Below are positions 8,167 to 16,445 of a stretch of DNA of 64,000 nt, piece after piece (within the stretch, counting starts at the first letter, position 1; each line of letters starts with the position of its first letter). The notes beneath the pieces were generated by a model. That model was not told where the DNA came from and did not search any database. It worked only from the letters and a program-made list of their open reading frames with translations. This DNA is from Anaerolineales bacterium UBA2317 (GTDB lineage Bacteria > Chloroflexota > Anaerolineae > Anaerolineales > Villigracilaceae), in NCBI GenBank assembly GCA_002345215.1, contig DDVH01000052.1:239043-303042 (forward strand). Direction: 5' to 3'. The translations under genes were made by a program, and so were the position numbers.

Positions 8167-8175
8167 ATTATATCA
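8167..8175 (-). promoter_or_regulatory. Extended -10 promoter (TGATATAAT) of the ABC-F operon
   Basis: A perfect TATAAT with TG one base upstream, on the minus strand, in the gap after the gene ending at 8196. Transcription would start near 8160, giving a leader of about 130 nt that contains the micro-ORF and hairpin. No good -35 box is present, which is usual with an extended -10. Confidence 0.6.
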
Positions 8176-8195
8176 TTTTATATAATATTTTTCAT

Positions 8196-9014
8196 TTATT
8201 CACTAATGTAATAAACTTCTTGTGCTCCAACAGATTTAGCAATCTCATTCCATAATTCCATATACTGATTAGTAATTTGATATAAGTTTTCCGCAGAACG
8301 TAGATATAAAGTTTTCATATCAGGATACCCACGAAAATCTATATGTTCAGATGAACTTCTAACATTTAATACAATATCCCAAGTTCCATGCACATCAGCC
8401 GATATTGTTTGATAAATGGTTCTTAAATCTTCCCCTTCACGACTAACATCTTTAGCTAATTGGCTAAATGTTTTACCAAACCAATTATATGTATTTTTCT
8501 TTCTTCTAGATTTTATTTCGTTTATTAAGTCTTGATCTAAGCTTGATACTATATCTGATATTTTTTTGAAAGTACCATTTATATTCGGATGGTCTTTCTT
8601 AATGCTTAGTTTTTCAAGTAAATCAATACATCCAATCGCATAAATTTTCTTTGAGCATTTATCTTTTTCTTCTTGATTCAATGAAGCGAAATATCTAATT
8701 TGAATAAATAACTCAAAAATTTGTCGATGATGTACATCATTTATGACTGAAAGATCGTTTTTTTCACAAAGAGTAATAGCTGCAGAAAAATGTCTAACTG
8801 CTTTTGCTAGCCAATGGACAAATACTATTCTTATATTAGTAGACGGATCATTTTTCCATTCCTCTTTATATGCTTCTGTCACAATTCCTCTAACTTCTTT
8901 TGCTTTTTCAATAACTATTTTGAATAGATTTTGAGCTGTAGATTCATCAAACCTGTCTATTACAAAGGTTAATGGAACATCTCTAATTCCTGGAATTTCC
9001 TTTATCAATTTCAT
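8196..9014 (-). CDS. Hypothetical helical protein (possibly DUF5677-like)
   Basis: 272 residues, soluble, predicted almost all helical. The middle part ('VHWLAKAVRHFSAAITLCEKNDLS....HHRQIFELFIQIRYFAS') is reminiscent of DUF5677-type proteins, but I am not sure of this. The gene is more A/T-rich, with more Ile/Lys/Asn codons, than the housekeeping genes around it, which hints at horizontal acquisition. It is transcribed in the same direction as the ABC-F operon, but a promoter separates them, so it is probably an independent unit. No catalytic motif was recognised. Confidence 0.65.
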   Translation of the reverse strand: MKLIKEIPGIRDVPLTFVIDRFDESTAQNLFKIVIEKAKEVRGIVTEAYKEEWKNDPSTNIRIVFVHWLAKAVRHFSAAITLCEKNDLSVINDVHHRQIFELFIQIRYFASLNQEEKDKCSKKIYAIGCIDLLEKLSIKKDHPNINGTFKKISDIVSSLDQDLINEIKSRRKKNTYNWFGKTFSQLAKDVSREGEDLRTIYQTISADVHGTWDIVLNVRSSSEHIDFRGYPDMKTLYLRSAENLYQITNQYMELWNEIAKSVGAQEVYYISE

Positions 9015-9082
9015 ATATTTGAATATTATAAACGAGGTAAACTTCTGACCTGACTTTACGTCTATTCAAAGAGGAAAAATCC

Positions 9083-9928
9083 ATGACGAAAACAATCTTA
9101 GCAGTTTTAGCCCATCCAGATGACGAAACATTTGGCTTGGGAGGCACGATCGCTTACTACAATCAAAAAGGATATGAAGTTTATTACGTCTGTGCTACGC
9201 GTGGTGAAGTCGGCGCGGCAGATGAAGAATTTATGCAAGGCTTCAAAGATACAGCCGAAATGCGCACCGATGAATTAATGCGTGCTGCAAAAATTCTTGG
9301 CTTGAAAGAAGTTTTCTTTTTAGGCTATCGTGATTCTGGTATGCCAAATACTGAACCGAATCAACACCCGAATGCGCAAGTCAATCATCCCATAGAAGAA
9401 GTGGCGGGGAAAGTTGTCAAATACATTCGTGAGTTGAAACCTGATGTTGTGATTACATTTGATCCAATTGGCGGATACAAACATCCTGACCATATTCACA
9501 TCCACAAAGCCACGGTCATGGCGTTTTCCAATGCGGATAATCCATCGTTCTATCCAGAAGCGGGTGAGCCATTTAAACCGAAAGCATTGTATTATCAAGT
9601 GTTTCCAAAGACGATATTAAAAGTTGCTGTACGTCTATTGCCACTTTTTGGAAAAGACCCCACAAAATTTGGTCGCAATGAAGATATTAATCTCAAAGAA
9701 CTTGTTGAAGTTGATTTTCCAATTCATGCGCGAATAAATATTAATTCAGTGGTACAAGTCAAACGCCATGCTAGTGAACAACATGCCTCACAAGGCGGCA
9801 AACAAATGCGTCGCGGCATACAAGGGTTGGTCATGAAATTATTTGGCGAACATGAAGATTTTATGCAAGCCTATCCGCCAGTGGATGGAAACTTCAAACG
9901 CAAAAAAGATTTGTTTGAAGGAATATAA
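9083..9928 (+). CDS. PIG-L/LmbE-family deacetylase
   Basis: 281 residues. The N-terminal 'LAVLAHPDDETFGLGGTIA' contains the AHPDDE metal-binding and catalytic motif of the PIG-L/LmbE family, and 'KHPDHIHIHKAT' supplies the later zinc ligands. Family members remove N-acetyl groups from GlcNAc-containing substrates such as mycothiol or bacillithiol precursors, glycolipids and antibiotics. A GAGG Shine-Dalgarno stands 9 nt before the ATG. The neighbours do not reveal the substrate. Length is normal for the family. Confidence 0.88.
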   Translation: MTKTILAVLAHPDDETFGLGGTIAYYNQKGYEVYYVCATRGEVGAADEEFMQGFKDTAEMRTDELMRAAKILGLKEVFFLGYRDSGMPNTEPNQHPNAQVNHPIEEVAGKVVKYIRELKPDVVITFDPIGGYKHPDHIHIHKATVMAFSNADNPSFYPEAGEPFKPKALYYQVFPKTILKVAVRLLPLFGKDPTKFGRNEDINLKELVEVDFPIHARININSVVQVKRHASEQHASQGGKQMRRGIQGLVMKLFGEHEDFMQAYPPVDGNFKRKKDLFEGI

Positions 9929-9932
9929 AAAC

Positions 9933-10027
9933 AAACCTGACAGGTCTTAATAAATACTTTAACAAGTAAAGTATTTGCGTGAAAATAAATTTTGACAAAT
10001 CAACTTATGATGAGACCTGTCAGGTTT
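9933..10027. repeat. 15-bp perfect inverted repeat (AAACCTGACAGGTCT)
   Basis: AAACCTGACAGGTCT at 9933-9947 is exactly complementary to AGACCTGTCAGGTTT at 10013-10027, enclosing 65 bp of A/T-rich sequence. The arm contains the RGTCTNANN unit that makes up the 9-nt repeat arrays found elsewhere in the window, so it may be a remnant of that family. It lies between the deacetylase and PilZ genes. Confidence 0.6.
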
Positions 10028-10124
10028 TCAGTGCCCTTACAAAATAGGACAAAAGTACATTTTCGATAATCAAAAAAAATGGTAGGATTCAGGTATTCAG
10101 ATTCTTGTCTCAGAGGAGTGTGTG

Positions 10125-10466
10125 ATGCCTGAACAACGAACCACCCCCCGAAAAAATATCCCCGTATATATGCGCGTCTTAAATGACGACACGCAAGACA
10201 TTTTAGGTCACATGGTGGAAGTCAGCATGGAAGGCTTGCGCTTAGAAACAACGCACGAACTTCCGATTAATAAAGATTACTATCTGCGCCTCGAACTTAC
10301 GGCAGATGTGGGTAGTATTCCCTACATCGTTTTCGCCGCCCGAAGCAAGTGGTGCAAAATGGATATCATCTTACCAAATTTGTACCGCGTTGGCTTTCAA
10401 ATAATCGAAATCCTGCCAGAAGATAAAGAAGTATTCTCGCGCGTTCTACAAAAATATGGTGCCTAA
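10125..10466 (+). CDS. PilZ-domain protein (c-di-GMP effector)
   Basis: 113 residues, a single PilZ beta-barrel: the N-terminal R-T-T-P-R supplies an RxxxR motif and 'EVSMEGLRLET' stands in the position of (D/N)xSxxG, with Glu instead of Asp/Asn. PilZ proteins bind cyclic-di-GMP and change motility, polysaccharide export or transcription. The Glu substitution may weaken binding. I take the ATG at 10125, 6 nt after AGGAG, over the GTG at 10122. An HD-GYP phosphodiesterase gene near 60 kb shows the signalling system is present. Confidence 0.8.
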   Translation: MPEQRTTPRKNIPVYMRVLNDDTQDILGHMVEVSMEGLRLETTHELPINKDYYLRLELTADVGSIPYIVFAARSKWCKMDIILPNLYRVGFQIIEILPEDKEVFSRVLQKYGA

Positions 10467-10472
10467 AATATA

Positions 10473-10504
10473 AAAGACCTGACATAATTTGTCAGGTCTT
10501 TTTC
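10473..10504. terminator. Bidirectional intrinsic terminator
   Basis: AAAGACCTGACA (10473-10484) and TGTCAGGTCTTT (10490-10501) form a 12-bp stem with a 5-nt loop and T/A runs on both sides. It lies exactly between the convergent PilZ and amidase genes. The stem again carries the AGACCTGACA motif of the repeat family. Confidence 0.8.
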
Positions 10505-10505
10505 G

Positions 10506-11870
10506 TTAAATCTTCGGCTTCAGCTTGTGCCATTCAGTCGCTTGTTGATAATTGAACCCTGCCCGCAACACTCCCGATTCATTCCACGCCCGCGAAACAA
10601 TTTGCAAACCAATCGGCAAATTTTCTTTTGAAAATCCACATGGCATTGATAAAGCGGGCAAACCTGTTAAATTAAATGGCGAAGTGAAACGAGTCAACAT
10701 CTTTGCACGTTCTAGTGCATCTTCACCTTCTAAGACAGGGGCAGTAATTGGCGTTGTAGGAAGAATCAAAACATCATATTGATCAAACAACAATTCGCAT
10801 CTTCTCTTAACCTCGGCTTGCGTGCGCCGCGCTAACGCATACTCCGTTGAAGTGTATCCTGCTCCTATCTCCAAGCGTTGACGAACATCCGCGCCAAACC
10901 AATCAATATGTTCTTTCATTCTTTCACGATGAAACGCTGCACCATCGGCTGTGAGCATTAAGGCGTTGGCTACTGCGGCTTCATGCAGAAAATCTAAATT
11001 CACTTCTTCAATGATAGCACCTTGCTCTTCAAACACTTTTGCGGCTTTGCGAACGGCTTCTAAAACTTCGGGGTCTGTTTTTTCTTCAATAAAATTCCCA
11101 ACCCCCAAAGCAATTTTTCTTTCTTTCATTTTATCTTTCAAGTGACTGGAATAATCACCCGGCAAAGTTTTGATAGAAGTTGGGTCTTTTTCATCGTACC
11201 CACCCATTACTTGTAACATCAAAGCCGCATCTTCTACTTTTCTGGTGATTGGACCTGCATGGTCAAGATTCCATGACAATGGAAGAATACCTCTGAGGCT
11301 GACTCTTCCATAAGTAGGTTTGAGCCCAACCACGCCACACAATGAGGCAGGGATGCGAATTGAACCGCCTGTGTCTGTGCCTAATGCGGCGAGACTCATG
11401 CCTGTTGCTACGGCAACAGCACTTCCGCCTGATGAACCACCCGGAGTTCTTGTAATATCCCAAGGGTTTTTACATGCTCCAAAATGTGGATTGTTATTGG
11501 TAACACCTAGTGCAATTTCGTGAGTATTGGTCTTGCCGATAATTTGCCCACCCGATTTTTTTATTTTTTGTATCACAAATGCATCTTCATTGGGGATATT
11601 ATCTGTAAAAAATTTTGAACCACCCGTAGTGCGGATTCCCTTTGTGTCGTATAAATCTTTGACGGCGATTGGGATTCCGTATAACGGCATACTGCCATTA
11701 TGGGGAAGGTCACTTTTTTCTGGCGGAATGACCGTGATAAAGGCATTCAGTATGGGGTTGAGTCGCTCGATGATTTTGTAGCAGGTTGAGGCTAAGTCTG
11801 AAGCGGGCACTTCACGGCTTTTCATCAAATCTCGCTGGATAATCAAAGAGGGTGTGTCGTCTTGTTTCAT
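10506..11870 (-). CDS. Amidase signature family protein (GatA-like)
   Basis: 454 residues. It has the amidase-signature Ser-cisSer-Lys triad: Lys in 'PIAVKDLYDTKG', the Gly/Ser-rich 'TPGGSSGGSAVAVATGMS', and the nucleophile context 'GTDTGGSIRIPASLCGVVG'. These enzymes hydrolyse amides, or transfer ammonia as GatA in the tRNA amidotransferase. No gatB or gatC is adjacent, and the C-terminus looks like a stand-alone amidase, so I call a general amidase. It ends at a terminator shared with the PilZ gene. Confidence 0.85.
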   Translation of the reverse strand: MKQDDTPSLIIQRDLMKSREVPASDLASTCYKIIERLNPILNAFITVIPPEKSDLPHNGSMPLYGIPIAVKDLYDTKGIRTTGGSKFFTDNIPNEDAFVIQKIKKSGGQIIGKTNTHEIALGVTNNNPHFGACKNPWDITRTPGGSSGGSAVAVATGMSLAALGTDTGGSIRIPASLCGVVGLKPTYGRVSLRGILPLSWNLDHAGPITRKVEDAALMLQVMGGYDEKDPTSIKTLPGDYSSHLKDKMKERKIALGVGNFIEEKTDPEVLEAVRKAAKVFEEQGAIIEEVNLDFLHEAAVANALMLTADGAAFHRERMKEHIDWFGADVRQRLEIGAGYTSTEYALARRTQAEVKRRCELLFDQYDVLILPTTPITAPVLEGEDALERAKMLTRFTSPFNLTGLPALSMPCGFSKENLPIGLQIVSRAWNESGVLRAGFNYQQATEWHKLKPKI

Positions 11871-11950
11871 AAGTCAAAATTATATGCGAATGAAAACTTT
11901 CCCACATAGCCTATATGTACTGAAACATGCTTTGTAATTTGTTTGCAATT

Positions 11951-11983
11951 AAGTAGGGATACAGCGTCGCTGTATCCCTACTT
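11951..11983. terminator. 33-bp perfect palindrome (GTAGGG family)
   Basis: Two 16-nt arms, each starting AAGTAGGGATACAGCG, flank a single central base. It lies just downstream of the formate-THF ligase gene and 80 nt upstream of the amidase start. It would form a very stable hairpin in either strand and probably ends the fhs transcript. Confidence 0.65.
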
Positions 11984-11988
11984 TTGTA

Positions 11989-13971
11989 CTAGAACAAGCC
12001 TAAAATTTTTCCAGTTTTCAAATCTAAATCAATATCATAAAACGATGGGCGTGTTCCTAAGCCCGGCATGGTGCGCATATCGCCGAGGATTGGATATAAA
12101 AATCCCGCGCCAACTGATGCTCGAATTTCACGAACTTTGATTCGAAAACCTGTCGGTGCACCTTTAAGAGTCGCGTCGGTACTAAATGACAAATGTGTTT
12201 TCGCCATACAAATTGGTAATTTATCAAAGCCGAGGCGAGTGTATCTTTGGATTTGTTCTTCGGTTTCGGGTGTGTAATCTACGCCGTCGGCACGATAAAT
12301 TTCTTTAGCAATTTTCTCAATTTTTGTTTTGATTGAATCTTCAAGTGGATATAAAAATTGGAAATTGCTTGATTCATTTGCGGCTTTCACAACTGCTTCA
12401 GCAAGTTTCTTTGTGCCTGCGCCACCATCAGCCCAGTGTGTGCATTTGATAGCATCCATAGCACCGAATTGAATAGCAGATTTGCGAATCAAATCCACTT
12501 CGGCTTCTGTATCGGTTGCGAAAGAATTAACGGCAACGATTACTTTTACGCCGAACTTAGTCGCATTTTGAATGTGACGTTCAAGGTTTGCTAAACCTTT
12601 TTGTAGCAATTCTAAATTTTCATCAGTATATTCTGGTGCAAGAGGTTTGCCCGCTACAACTTTTGGACCGCCTCCATGCATCTTTAGTGCGCGGACAGTT
12701 GCCACCATCACCACAACATGTGGAATTAATCCTGAATAGCGGCATTTGATATTGAAGAATTTTTCCATGCCAATATCAGCACCGAAACCTGATTCAGTGA
12801 CGACATATCCATCTTTGCCGACGAGTTTCAAAGCAATCATGTCAGCAATGATAGAAGATTGTCCGTGTGCTATATTTGCAAACGGACCTGCGTGTACCAT
12901 GGCGGCTGTGCCTTCCAATGTTTGCATGAGATTTGGTTTAATCGCATCTTTCATCAAAACAGTCACTGCACCTGCTGTGCCTAAATCTTCTACGGTTACG
13001 GCTTCACCTGATTTGCTTGTAGCGACAACCATTTTCCCAAAGCGTTCGCGCATATCTTCTAATGAAGTTGTCAGCGCAAGCACCGCCATAATTTCAGAAG
13101 CGACTGTAATGTCATACCCAGAACGATGCTCGAAGCCTACTTCGTCTTTGCCCATCCCAACTTGCACTTCACGCAAGAAGCGGTCGTTGATATCAACCAC
13201 ACGTCGCCATGTGATTGTAGATTCGTCAATATCTAAACGAGCAAATTTACTTTTTTCTTCGGCAGTTAAATCTGCTGGATTGGTTTTATTGATTCCCAAC
13301 TTCTTCAAACGGCGTAGCATCGTCCCAGAAAATTTTCTATTTCCTTTTTTATCTGGCGGGCAGAGTGCATTAAAAAGTTTTTCATCATCTTGTTGTTTTT
13401 CGTGCATCACGCGCGCATCTAACGCGGCGGCGACCAAATTATGCGCCGCAGTAATGGCATGAATATCACCCGTGAGATGTAAATTGAAATCTTCCATCGG
13501 AATCACTTGTGAATATCCACCACCAGCCGCGCCACCTTTGATTCCGAATGTCGGTCCCATAGATGGCTGGCGAATACATGTAATCACTTTTTTTCCAAGA
13601 TGCGCCCCCAATGCTTGTGATAAACCAATCGTCGTTGTTGTTTTACCTTCACCCAATGGCGTTGGTGTAATGGCGGTTACATCAATATATTTTCCGTTGG
13701 GGCGATTTTTCAAGCGTTCTAAAATTTCTAGTTTTACTTTGGCTTTGTATGGTCCGTATAATTCAAGTTCATTTTCTCGCACCCCATATTCATCCGCAAT
13801 TTGCATAATCGGTTTTAATTTCGCGGCTTGTGCAATGTCAATATCTGATGGCACTGGGCGAAGCAATTTTAATTTTGCCGGTTTGAAAGAAAAACTTGCT
13901 TTTGCAGGTGTTGCCTTTTTTGTTTTTTTCTTTACAACTTTTTTCGCAGACTTCTTGGTTTTGACAGCCAT
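11989..13971 (-). CDS. fhs: Formate--tetrahydrofolate ligase
   Basis: 660 residues, longer than the usual ~557 of bacterial enzymes. It makes 10-formyl-THF from formate, ATP and THF. The ATP site 'TPTPLGEGKTTTTIGLSQALG' and 'RQPSMGPTFGIKGGAAGGGYSQV' are intact, as is 'FGADIGMEKFFNIKCRYSG'. The extra length comes from a Lys/Ala/Pro-rich, histone-tail-like N-terminus (about the first 30 residues) and a longer central part like that of eukaryotic C1-THF synthases. It provides one-carbon units for purine synthesis and may serve formate assimilation. SD GGAGAGAG precedes the start. Confidence 0.95.
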   Translation of the reverse strand: MAVKTKKSAKKVVKKKTKKATPAKASFSFKPAKLKLLRPVPSDIDIAQAAKLKPIMQIADEYGVRENELELYGPYKAKVKLEILERLKNRPNGKYIDVTAITPTPLGEGKTTTTIGLSQALGAHLGKKVITCIRQPSMGPTFGIKGGAAGGGYSQVIPMEDFNLHLTGDIHAITAAHNLVAAALDARVMHEKQQDDEKLFNALCPPDKKGNRKFSGTMLRRLKKLGINKTNPADLTAEEKSKFARLDIDESTITWRRVVDINDRFLREVQVGMGKDEVGFEHRSGYDITVASEIMAVLALTTSLEDMRERFGKMVVATSKSGEAVTVEDLGTAGAVTVLMKDAIKPNLMQTLEGTAAMVHAGPFANIAHGQSSIIADMIALKLVGKDGYVVTESGFGADIGMEKFFNIKCRYSGLIPHVVVMVATVRALKMHGGGPKVVAGKPLAPEYTDENLELLQKGLANLERHIQNATKFGVKVIVAVNSFATDTEAEVDLIRKSAIQFGAMDAIKCTHWADGGAGTKKLAEAVVKAANESSNFQFLYPLEDSIKTKIEKIAKEIYRADGVDYTPETEEQIQRYTRLGFDKLPICMAKTHLSFSTDATLKGAPTGFRIKVREIRASVGAGFLYPILGDMRTMPGLGTRPSFYDIDLDLKTGKILGLF

Positions 13972-14054
13972 TCTCTCTCCTTGAAAATTATATATAATTT
14001 TCCTTAATTATCAGACAAATTTCCAAAAAAGCAAGAGCAATTTTAAAACTTTCA

Positions 14055-14127
14055 TCCACAGAGTTCGCAGAGACCTTTGAGAAAACTTTTTAAAAATCTC
14101 TGTGCTCTCTGTGTGCTCAGTGGCTAA
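14055..14127. repeat. CACAGAG palindromic element (empty copy A)
   Basis: The left arm has CCACAGAG and CGCAGAGACC with TTTGAGA; the right arm is the imperfect complement, ending CTCAGTGGCTAA. It is an intergenic palindrome between fhs and the isopentenyl phosphate kinase gene. The same design recurs near 32815, 33617/34074 and 49305. Confidence 0.7.
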
Positions 14128-14132
14128 TTTTT

Positions 14133-14933
14133 TTACTTTGTCAGCAACGTGCCAACATTTTCGCCTTGCAAAGCACGTGTCAAAAATCCGCTCTCTTCAG
14201 CAGAAAAAATTTGCACAGTTAGGTTTTCATTTTTCTGGATTAATGCCAGCATTTCCTCCACTTTGGCTTTCATCCCGCCAGTCACATCTGTACTGACCGA
14301 GCCTTTGATGCCTGTCCGCATCCTTTCATACGTGGAGACTTGAATCTGCTTCGTCAACTTTGTTCTTGCGGGGAAGTCCTCCCACACGCCCGCTTCAATG
14401 CCTGCTAATAAAATTCTTGAGCAATTAAATTTTTCAATTAAAAACGTAAACACATCTTCAGTGGATAATATCGTACCGCCTAATGATTCATCAAATGCCA
14501 CATCACCTTGCACAACAGGTAATAAATGATTATCCAATGCTTTTTGAATCGTCAACACATTATGATGAATCACTTTTCTGTTATCCGAAATCATAGAGGC
14601 TGATGGTGGAAATGGCAAAGCAGGTACACCTGCTTCATATAAAGCCTTGACTACATATCTATTTAACTCCGCGGCTTGGTAGCGGACTTCTACAAATCCA
14701 TGCCATTGCTCATTTGTTTGGACACCATTTCTAGTCCCATGTTTTTTCGCGGCAACGTGTCCGAAGGAGCCAGAACCATGCCCAAGAATCAGAAGCAAGT
14801 TAGGATTAAGGTCAAGAGCCGTTTTGATTTCATTTGCAAGTTCGGCTAATTTGTCTAATCGTGCAGTAAAAGGCTTGTCTTTATCCGTAATCAAAGACCC
14901 GCCCAGTTTGAGGAGAACGATTTCTTTTGTCAT
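14133..14933 (-). CDS. Isopentenyl phosphate kinase
   Basis: 266 residues of the amino-acid-kinase fold. Motifs follow the IPK family closely: 'LLKLGGSLITDK' at the start, 'LILGHGSGSFGHVAAKKHG' with the catalytic His at residue 59, 'PVVQGDVAFDES', 'LSTEDVFTFL', and 'TDVTGGMKAKVEEML' in the nucleotide site. IPK phosphorylates isopentenyl phosphate to IPP, the last step of the alternative mevalonate pathway known in archaea and reported in Chloroflexota such as Roseiflexus. The product would feed the carotenoid genes near 49-59 kb. A -10-like TGTTAAAAC stands 7 nt before the ATG, so the message is possibly leaderless. Confidence 0.87.
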   Translation of the reverse strand: MTKEIVLLKLGGSLITDKDKPFTARLDKLAELANEIKTALDLNPNLLLILGHGSGSFGHVAAKKHGTRNGVQTNEQWHGFVEVRYQAAELNRYVVKALYEAGVPALPFPPSASMISDNRKVIHHNVLTIQKALDNHLLPVVQGDVAFDESLGGTILSTEDVFTFLIEKFNCSRILLAGIEAGVWEDFPARTKLTKQIQVSTYERMRTGIKGSVSTDVTGGMKAKVEEMLALIQKNENLTVQIFSAEESGFLTRALQGENVGTLLTK

Positions 14934-15020
14934 GTTGGATGTTTTAACACAAAATTATCAAAGACGATAGCCATAGTTTTTTTACTGTTCACCGTCTATG
15001 GTCTATCGTCTATTTCCACA

Positions 15021-15029
15021 TGCTATAAT
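15021..15029 (+). promoter_or_regulatory. Extended -10 promoter (TGCTATAAT), leaderless start
   Basis: TG-C-TATAAT ends 7 nt before the ATG at 15037. Transcription should begin at or beside the start codon, and there is no Shine-Dalgarno. This favours 15037 over the upstream ATG at 14998, which lies in a short repeated sequence. Confidence 0.6.
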
Positions 15030-15036
15030 TTCATTT

Positions 15037-15855
15037 ATGGATATTCGAGCAGGTATTATCGTTATTGCAATTTTTTCTGTGGTGGCGGCTTATTTTGTAG
15101 TTCAGGCTGGGATTAAAAATTATCAAACGGCGCGCAAGATTTCTTTTTATAGTTTAAGAAAAAGATATAACCGCAATTCAATTTATTTATTTTTATTTTC
15201 AATATTTTTATTGTATTTTGCATATTGGTTGCCGACTTCTGGCGAGCAGATTGTGTATCAAGTTTTCCCACCATCACCAACACCATCATTGACTCCAACG
15301 ATTACATTGACCCCAACTATTACATTATCACCGACGATTACTTTAACACCCACACAAACAATTACGCCTGCCGTTTCTGATACGCCGACATTAACACCAA
15401 CACCCTTTTTACCCTTAGCCATTGAAGCCTTATTTGCTGGACCTGTCACCCCGAATCCTGATGCGGTCTTTACTTCAATTCAATTTTCAACCGAATTTGA
15501 CGGCGTAAATCCAGTTAATCCAAGAACATCTTTTGAATTGCCAATCGAAACAATATATGGCGGTTTTGATTACAACAATACCTTGCCCGGTGTGCAATGG
15601 TCAGCATTATGGTATCGAAATCGTGAATTAGTTTGTTATGAAACCGAACCATGGAGGAATGAATGGGGAACAGGCGGAATCGGTGGTTACACTGAATGTT
15701 CAAGTCCCATCGGCGGTTGGTTGCCCGGACAATATGAAGTGGTGATTTTCATGGGCTATGACTGGAAAACTGTCGGACGTTTTTCTGTCTTAGATAGACT
15801 TGAGACTGAAACACCAACATCAACAAGCACACCTGAAATTACTGCAACACCATAA
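15037..15855 (+). CDS. Membrane protein with Thr/Pro linker and extracellular domain
   Basis: 272 residues. Two hydrophobic segments (about 4-25 and 44-64) are followed by an extended Thr/Pro-rich linker (about 75-130) built from 'TPTITL'-like repeats. A beta-rich domain of about 110 residues comes next ('VFTSIQFSTEFDGVNPVNPRTSFELP', two Cys at the centre), then a second Thr/Pro tail. This architecture is typical of Chloroflexota cell-surface proteins that present a domain away from the membrane. No enzymatic motif seen; function unknown. The start is set by the -10 element at 15024-15029. Confidence 0.75.
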   Translation: MDIRAGIIVIAIFSVVAAYFVVQAGIKNYQTARKISFYSLRKRYNRNSIYLFLFSIFLLYFAYWLPTSGEQIVYQVFPPSPTPSLTPTITLTPTITLSPTITLTPTQTITPAVSDTPTLTPTPFLPLAIEALFAGPVTPNPDAVFTSIQFSTEFDGVNPVNPRTSFELPIETIYGGFDYNNTLPGVQWSALWYRNRELVCYETEPWRNEWGTGGIGGYTECSSPIGGWLPGQYEVVIFMGYDWKTVGRFSVLDRLETETPTSTSTPEITATP

Positions 15856-15858
15856 TTT

Positions 15859-15937
15859 ATTTACCACAAAGGAGACAAAGGTACACAAAGGAAAAGATTT
15901 AATAATTCGTGACCCTTTGTGACGCTTTGTGGTTAAA
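15859..15937. repeat. CACAAAG palindromic element (variant copy)
   Basis: The left arm begins TTTACCACAAAGGAGACAAAG and the right arm ends CTTTGTGACGCTTTGTGGTTAAA-like sequence, so the ends are complementary. It is a variant of the CACAGAG family, placed just before the thioesterase gene. Confidence 0.6.
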
Positions 15938-15956
15938 ATTTATAACAGGAGTTTTT

Positions 15957-16445
15957 ATGACCGAAAAAGCATTTCAAGATTATTACCCCGATTACTTCGC
16001 GCATTGTTATGGATGTGGCAAATTAAACGAACACGGACATCAAATCAAAAGTTATTGGGATGGCGATGAATCAGTTTGTTATTTTATGCCCAAGCCGTAT
16101 CACACCGCGATTCCGGGTTATGTGTATGGTGGTTTACTTGCTTCATTAATTGATTGTCACGGAACTGGGACTGCCGCCGCAGTCGCATACAAAGCCGCTA
16201 AAGAAAGTGACAACAATGCTGAACCAAACACACGTTTCTTAACCGCTTCATTACATGTGGATTATCTCAAACCAACGCCGTTGAATGTTCAATTAGAGAT
16301 TCGGGCGAAGGTCAAAGAACATAAAGGTAGAAAAGTTGTCATTGAAGAGTGGTTAATGGCAAACGGGGTGATTACTGTAAAAGGTGAAGTTGTAGCAGTG
16401 CAAGTGCCACAGAGTTTGGTGGAAGAGTTGTTAGCGGGAAACTAG
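15957..16445 (+). CDS. PaaI-type hotdog thioesterase
   Basis: 162 residues with one hotdog domain. 'IPGYVYGGLLASLIDCHGTGTA' matches the HGG..A.l.D active-site segment of PaaI-type thioesterases (here GGLLASLID), and 'LHVDYLKPTPL' is the conserved central strand. An N-terminal 'HCYGCGKLNEHGHQI' is also common in this subfamily. It probably hydrolyses an acyl- or aryl-CoA ester. The start at 15957 follows AACAGGAG with 7-nt spacing. The gene end overlaps the convergent psuG end by 4 nt. Confidence 0.8.
   Translation: MTEKAFQDYYPDYFAHCYGCGKLNEHGHQIKSYWDGDESVCYFMPKPYHTAIPGYVYGGLLASLIDCHGTGTAAAVAYKAAKESDNNAEPNTRFLTASLHVDYLKPTPLNVQLEIRAKVKEHKGRKVVIEEWLMANGVITVKGEVVAVQVPQSLVEELLAGN

Noticed and set aside
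12746..13984. Long forward ORFs opposite the formate-THF ligase gene
   Set aside because: They are shadows in other frames of a highly conserved enzyme gene on the minus strand.
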